Shown in pieces: positions 13,595 through 17,322 of a stretch of DNA of 17,322 nt. This stretch comes from Kiritimatiellia bacterium (GTDB lineage: Bacteria > Verrucomicrobiota > Kiritimatiellia > RFP12 > UBA1067): assembly GCA_017547265.1 (NCBI GenBank), contig JAFYQC010000264.1:1-17322 (forward strand), written 5' to 3'. The notes beneath the pieces were generated by a model. The model saw nothing but the letters and a program-made list of their open reading frames with translations. It was not told the DNA's origin and made no database searches. Position 1 is the first letter of the stretch; each line of letters begins with the position of its first letter. A program made the position numbers and the translations under genes.

Positions 13595-16150
13595 TTACCT
13601 CCCAGTCGACAAAGCCTCAAGATCATTCAGTATTGAATCCAAATCATTGACCTTCTCCTTATTGCTGCTCCAGAAGTATGTGCGAGGTTTGTCCTGCTGG
13701 TCTATCGGTTTCGTCGCATTGAGCCATGCATCCACTCCTGTTTTCTCGTCTGTGTATGTGCATCCATGACTCTTTGCATTTCGAAACATTTCGTATGCTT
13801 TTTCAGTCGATTTCTCCAATCCCATTTTCCCTTGTGCATAAAACACGCCCAAACTATACATGGCATTGCCGTCTTGCGCCTTAGCCGCTTTCACATACCA
13901 CGATATAGCGAGTTTTTCATCTTTGGGAATGCCCATGCCTACAGCTGACCAATGGGCAAGCTTTATCATGGCCTTGGAGTTGCCGCCATTTGCCGCTCTC
14001 TCATACCATTCTGCTGCTTTTTTACGATCTTGCTTTACGGTGGTTTTCTGCTCGGCGTGTTGAAGTGCAATCCACATCATGCTTTCAGTATCGCCATTTT
14101 GAGCGCGTTCCAGCCTCTCACAAAACTTATCGCAGAAATTCACAACGCTTTTTTGATAAGGCGCCAATCCCCTGCGCTTAAGATCGGCTATCCGTTCTCT
14201 ACTTGATACAAGGTCATCATCTGATACGGCATCTCGAAGCGACGCAAGTAGAGTTTCTGTTTCCGCTGTAATGCGTCGCCTCTCTTCCGCCGCTGATGCC
14301 GCACGGCGTTCTGCCTCTGCTTTAGCCGTTGCTTCAGCTTCTTTTTGCCTTGCGGTGGCCGCTTGAACATCTGCTTCCGCCTGTGCCTGACGCGCTTTGG
14401 CCTCTGCTTCACGTTGTCGTGCCTCCGCCGCCTGTGCGTCTGCTTCCGCCTGTGCCTGACGCGCCTTTGCTTCAGCTTCCAATTGTCGCGCAGCTGCCGC
14501 CTGCGCATCTGCTTGAGCACGCTCGGTCTGAACCCTTGCGGTGTCTTTGGCAATTGCTTCTCGTTCGGCTCGTTTTGACGCCTCAAGTGCAGCAGTCGCC
14601 CGATTCTGATTCTCTTTTTCGACTGCATGCCAAACACCAATGCCTGTGCCTATTAAAAGCAAGGCAATCGCAATAATGGATGACCGCAGCATAAACGATT
14701 TCGTCCTGTCGCGCCGTTCAATGCGCTCGCGTTCAATGCGAGCTTTCTCCTCTTCCGCCTTTAGGCGCTGAAGCTCAAGTTCGCGACGTTCCTCTTCTTC
14801 TCGTCTGCGCCGATTACGCTCTTGTTCTTCCTGAATGCGTCGCTGCCGTTCGCGCTCCTCTTCTTCACGCTTTAATGCGGCCTGTCGTTGTTCTTCGGCG
14901 ATACGAGCTTGTTGTCTTCGCTCTTCTTCCTGAATTTGGAGTTGTCTCAGCCGCTCTTCTTCTGCACGGCGGCGAGCTTGCTCTTTGCGCTGTTCTTCCG
15001 CTCGAATTAGCTCCGCTTTGCGCTGATAGTATCCTGCAATTCCACGGATTGTCCCTGCCATCTCTGGGAACTGCCGTAATTGCTCATTCCAATAATCAGC
15101 GCTCACTTGCGTCCCAAGAGGTCTTCGTTCCGTCTCGTCTATCGATTCCACGAAGAGCCTGCAACGAGCCAGGAATCTTTCATTCGCCTGGAAATCATCT
15201 TTGTAGAGCTCTTGCACGATTGCCGTCTTATCGTGCAGCTCCTTCATTGCGGATTCAAATCGCACCACCGACTCATGGAAATCCTTAGGAGTTCTCACCA
15301 TTGTCATGTTGCACAGATGACTTGTGAGATTCTGCAATCGCGACACAACCGCATCACAATCACCGAACGCATATCTCGAAAACTCCTTCATCACTGTCAA
15401 GACACCATCCGTCTTATAATCATCAGCAGGGAATCCGCCCGCGGTCAATTTATCGACAGATGCAACGTCAACAATATTAAGGTTAGGATACTCCGCAGCG
15501 ACATCTGCCCAGCAGCTCTCAAACAACCCTCTAGCACCACCATATTCGACAAGCTTATCTCGGTACTTGTCTGCTTGCGTGAGCGCAACAACGACACCCG
15601 GAGGATTCGTGGCAAGTTTAGGGCGAACTAGTTCCAACAGTCGAAGTGTTACCCACTGCGCATCATAATCGCGATCATGCATTTCTTGTCCATTCTCCAT
15701 ATCCCTATACACTTCGGGAGTAAGCCCACGTACCATACGTTCAAGACTCGCCATAATCACGACGAAATCGGCTTCTGCAATGTAGTTGACAAGCAATTCA
15801 GCGGCAGCATTATTTCGTGGTGTTCCATCATCTTGAAATGCTTCTCGGAAATCCTCTCCGCCATAATCAAGCATCTCTATCTCTGTCAATGGTTTTCCAT
15901 CCTTAACCATTGTCCACACCAGTCTCAGAAGATCATCTTCATCCTCCCCGGAATGCGTCGCCTCTGGCCATTTATGGAGAATCCGCATGATGTAATGCAA
16001 CCCATCTGTATAACGACGCGTTCTTGTGTTGGATGGTCTAATATGACACGACTGGCCGATCCTTTGCCCCGCCTTAAAATATTCCGTTAAAGCAGAAATG
16101 AACACCGTCTTCCCGCTTGAGTCGCATCCAACAATTGCTATCTTGCTCAT
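13595..16150 (-). CDS. Membrane-anchored P-loop GTPase with coiled coils and Sel1 repeats
   Basis: The 851 residues form four parts. Residues 1-270 are a P-loop GTPase: IVGCDSSGKT (6-15), switch/Walker B LDYGGEDFRE (94-103), VIMASLERM (131-139) and base-recognition-type TQAD (191-194). This resembles the TRAFAC DO-GTPase families of bacterial conflict systems, although that placement is from memory. Residues 375-483 are an Arg/Glu/Gln-rich coiled coil. A membrane helix follows (about 487-508, RSSIIAIALLLIGTGIGVW), then a second Ala-rich coiled coil (512-635) with a 23-residue tandem repeat. Three Sel1-type repeats (about 686-721, 722-757, 758-795) end the protein. The single helix should put the GTPase and the Sel1 repeats on opposite faces of the membrane, unless it is a hairpin or peripheral. 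The partner of the Sel1 repeats is unknown. AAGGAAC precedes the ATG. Confidence 0.85.
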   Translation of the reverse strand: MSKIAIVGCDSSGKTVFISALTEYFKAGQRIGQSCHIRPSNTRTRRYTDGLHYIMRILHKWPEATHSGEDEDDLLRLVWTMVKDGKPLTEIEMLDYGGEDFREAFQDDGTPRNNAAAELLVNYIAEADFVVIMASLERMVRGLTPEVYRDMENGQEMHDRDYDAQWVTLRLLELVRPKLATNPPGVVVALTQADKYRDKLVEYGGARGLFESCWADVAAEYPNLNIVDVASVDKLTAGGFPADDYKTDGVLTVMKEFSRYAFGDCDAVVSRLQNLTSHLCNMTMVRTPKDFHESVVRFESAMKELHDKTAIVQELYKDDFQANERFLARCRLFVESIDETERRPLGTQVSADYWNEQLRQFPEMAGTIRGIAGYYQRKAELIRAEEQRKEQARRRAEEERLRQLQIQEEERRQQARIAEEQRQAALKREEEERERQRRIQEEQERNRRRREEEERRELELQRLKAEEEKARIERERIERRDRTKSFMLRSSIIAIALLLIGTGIGVWHAVEKENQNRATAALEASKRAEREAIAKDTARVQTERAQADAQAAAARQLEAEAKARQAQAEADAQAAEARQREAEAKARQAQAEADVQAATARQKEAEATAKAEAERRAASAAEERRRITAETETLLASLRDAVSDDDLVSSRERIADLKRRGLAPYQKSVVNFCDKFCERLERAQNGDTESMMWIALQHAEQKTTVKQDRKKAAEWYERAANGGNSKAMIKLAHWSAVGMGIPKDEKLAISWYVKAAKAQDGNAMYSLGVFYAQGKMGLEKSTEKAYEMFRNAKSHGCTYTDEKTGVDAWLNATKPIDQQDKPRTYFWSSNKEKVNDLDSILNDLEALSTGR
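14309..14512 (-). repeat. 69-bp tandem repeat (about 3 units) within the GTPase gene
   Basis: The DNA encodes ADAQAAxARQxEAEAKARQAQAE at residues 547-569 and 570-592, and a decayed third unit at 593-614. A 26-bp stretch is identical at 14370-14395 and 14439-14464, exactly 69 bp apart, so the duplication is fairly recent. Unit number sets the length of the coiled coil after the membrane helix. Confidence 0.85.
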
Positions 16151-16161
16151 ATTGAAGTTCC

Positions 16162-16446
16162 TTAAATATCCAAATCAACATTGATCTCACTCATGGAGCC
16201 AGTGCGATCAGAATTGCGACGAACTCGACGGATGCGACCATCTCTTGTTAAAGCCACATCAGCATCTATTGATCCTTGTTGAGGCATAGGTCGTGCAAGC
16301 TGTGGCGATTCCTGGCGGCTTGTCGATGTTGGCAATGCAGACCGCGACGCAGTTAATGGTTGCGACTGCGCATCATTTTGATGCGCGCGAGGAGGCTTGT
16401 ACATAGTCTCCTGTTTGCGCTTTAATATCATCTCGGCAAAATTCAT
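16162..16446 (-). CDS. 94-aa disordered protein with C-terminal INVDLDI tail
   Basis: I do not recognise this protein. After a short N-terminal helix (MNFAEMILKRKQE) it is rich in Pro, Gln, Ser, Ala and Arg, so it is probably unstructured. It has a small ordered-looking piece, DADVALTRDGRIRRVRR (about 61-77), and ends GSMSEINVDLDI. The last seven residues match the E1 C-terminus at six positions (INVSLDI), with different codons. The ATG overlaps the stop of the upstream membrane-protein gene as ATGA, and the GTPase gene follows 11 bp later, so it is a coupled operon member. It could be the modifier's target, an adaptor that recruits E1 and GTPase to a common partner, or a processed peptide. 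Confidence 0.65.
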   Translation of the reverse strand: MNFAEMILKRKQETMYKPPRAHQNDAQSQPLTASRSALPTSTSRQESPQLARPMPQQGSIDADVALTRDGRIRRVRRNSDRTGSMSEINVDLDI

Positions 16447-17322
16447 TCCCCTACGCCTCCATCATTTGTCCAACTACTATATCCTGGACGTTCACTTCGA
16501 TCCCCACCATTGGACAAAACGAGCTGAACACACAGGAAAACAATACCTGCCATCAAAATGCCAAACAAAAATGCCACTGCGCAATGTAGCATGTTCTTCT
16601 GAGAGATTTCCCTTATTTTGGCATCCTTCCTGAAGCTCTCGTTTTCCAAAAACCGATACCCACTCTTTTGGGCAGATAAACACCGTTTCAGTTCTTCCAC
16701 CCTTTCTCGCAAATCATGATTTTCTGCTTCTGTCTGTTTATTGATGCGCTCTTGTCTTAGCTGTATTTCAACTGCCTGAACTTGAGTGGACACATCTGTG
16801 ACAACTTTAGGCTCTAACGCTTGTTGCGATTGTTTAGACGAAGAGATGAATTCATCTTTAAAATTACCATGCGATATGGTTTCTTCTCTCTCGTTACTTG
16901 GCTCTTCGAACAGAGATGGATGCCATTCCCCAAAGTCATTCAGGGGCTTCACTTTCTCATGTGAAATCATCCGTGAAAAAAACCACTTTGGATTCTTATC
17001 GCCATATTGGCAAAGTATGGGGCCAATTAGATTCCAGTCGAAATCAATGCTTTCACAACGGGCATGTCTCTCGCAAAGATCCTGGAGGTGATTAGCAACA
17101 TCATTTTGAGTTGGAGCACAAAGCCCTTCATCCACGAAAACAATTTCAGATGCAGGAGTATGTCTAGGCTCAGTAAAGTATGTGTCTTCTAATAGCTTTT
17201 GAAAACCAACTCTTGAGAAATATTTGTTAGACACAAATGCACAAGCACAATAGTCTGCACCTCTACTTGATTGATCCCAATTCTCAACCTTTTGAAGCTT
17301 AAATGCATATGCATATTCATCA
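16443..17322 (-). CDS. Coiled-coil membrane protein, 5' end outside the window
   Basis: I do not recognise this protein. The frame stays open from the stop at 16443-16445 to the right edge, giving 292 visible residues. A GTG at 17232-17234 would give 263 residues, but the 29 codons before it (DEYAYAFKLQKVENW...) are also open, read like protein, and have no good ribosome site, so the true start is probably beyond 17322. The N-terminal 150 residues look globular and aromatic (FDWNLIGPILCQYGDKNPKW). A Ser/Glu-rich linker, a coiled coil (about 179-242), one membrane helix (about 245-269, LHCAVAFLFGILMAGIVFLCVQLVL) and a short polar tail follow. The arrangement suggests a cytoplasmic domain tethered to the membrane beside the membrane-anchored GTPase. 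The stop overlaps the 94-aa gene's start (ATGA). Confidence 0.7.
   Translation of the reverse strand, partial: DEYAYAFKLQKVENWDQSSRGADYCACAFVSNKYFSRVGFQKLLEDTYFTEPRHTPASEIVFVDEGLCAPTQNDVANHLQDLCERHARCESIDFDWNLIGPILCQYGDKNPKWFFSRMISHEKVKPLNDFGEWHPSLFEEPSNEREETISHGNFKDEFISSSKQSQQALEPKVVTDVSTQVQAVEIQLRQERINKQTEAENHDLRERVEELKRCLSAQKSGYRFLENESFRKDAKIREISQKNMLHCAVAFLFGILMAGIVFLCVQLVLSNGGDRSERPGYSSWTNDGGVGE

Noticed and set aside
14309..14512. Possible CRISPR-like array (regular 69-bp repeats)
   Set aside because: The units are contiguous, in frame, without spacers, and encode a coiled coil.

Overview
All genes in this window lie on the minus strand, so transcription runs from high to low coordinates. 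It has two halves of different character. Positions 1 to about 6900 are GC-rich housekeeping sequence: a class II fructose-bisphosphate aldolase (cut by the window edge), tRNA-Val(GAC), a short UvrC, TatA, a stand-alone MetH reactivation domain, MetF, L-aspartate oxidase, and the acetyl-CoA carboxylase carboxyltransferase pair AccA/AccD. The organism is a bacterium with normal Shine-Dalgarno sites and sigma70-type promoters. Four promoters can be read; all share GG directly before the -10, and three are TGn-extended. The phylum cannot be fixed from the sequence. A member of the PVC superphylum, such as a gut Kiritimatiellota-like lineage, is a weak guess.

Positions about 6900 to 7860 are a border: the accD promoter, a perfect 29-bp palindrome, and an N-formylglutamate amidohydrolase-family gene.

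Positions about 7865 to 17322 are a less GC-rich accessory operon that continues past the right edge. In transcription order it encodes: a coiled-coil protein with one membrane segment (its 5' end lies outside the window); a 94-aa disordered protein; an 851-aa P-loop GTPase with long coiled coils, one membrane segment and Sel1 repeats; a JAMM/JAB isopeptidase fused to a UBC/RWD-like domain; an E2-like protein with a candidate catalytic Cys; a 62-aa protein; a ThiF/E1-like adenylating enzyme; a ClpB-like AAA+ unfoldase; and a small membrane protein. Starts and stops overlap or nearly touch through most of the operon.

E1 + E2 + JAB is the core of a bacterial ubiquitin-like conjugation pathway, as in Bil or CBASS Cap2/Cap3 systems. 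Here it comes with a membrane-tethered GTPase and an unfoldase, and with no recognisable ubiquitin-like modifier in view. The E1 and the 94-aa protein share a C-terminal peptide (INV-x-LDI) whose codons differ at nearly every silent position, which points to selection on the peptide. The best reading is a membrane-associated protein-modification and unfolding system, probably for defence or stress. The individual enzyme families are well supported; the joint function is inference.
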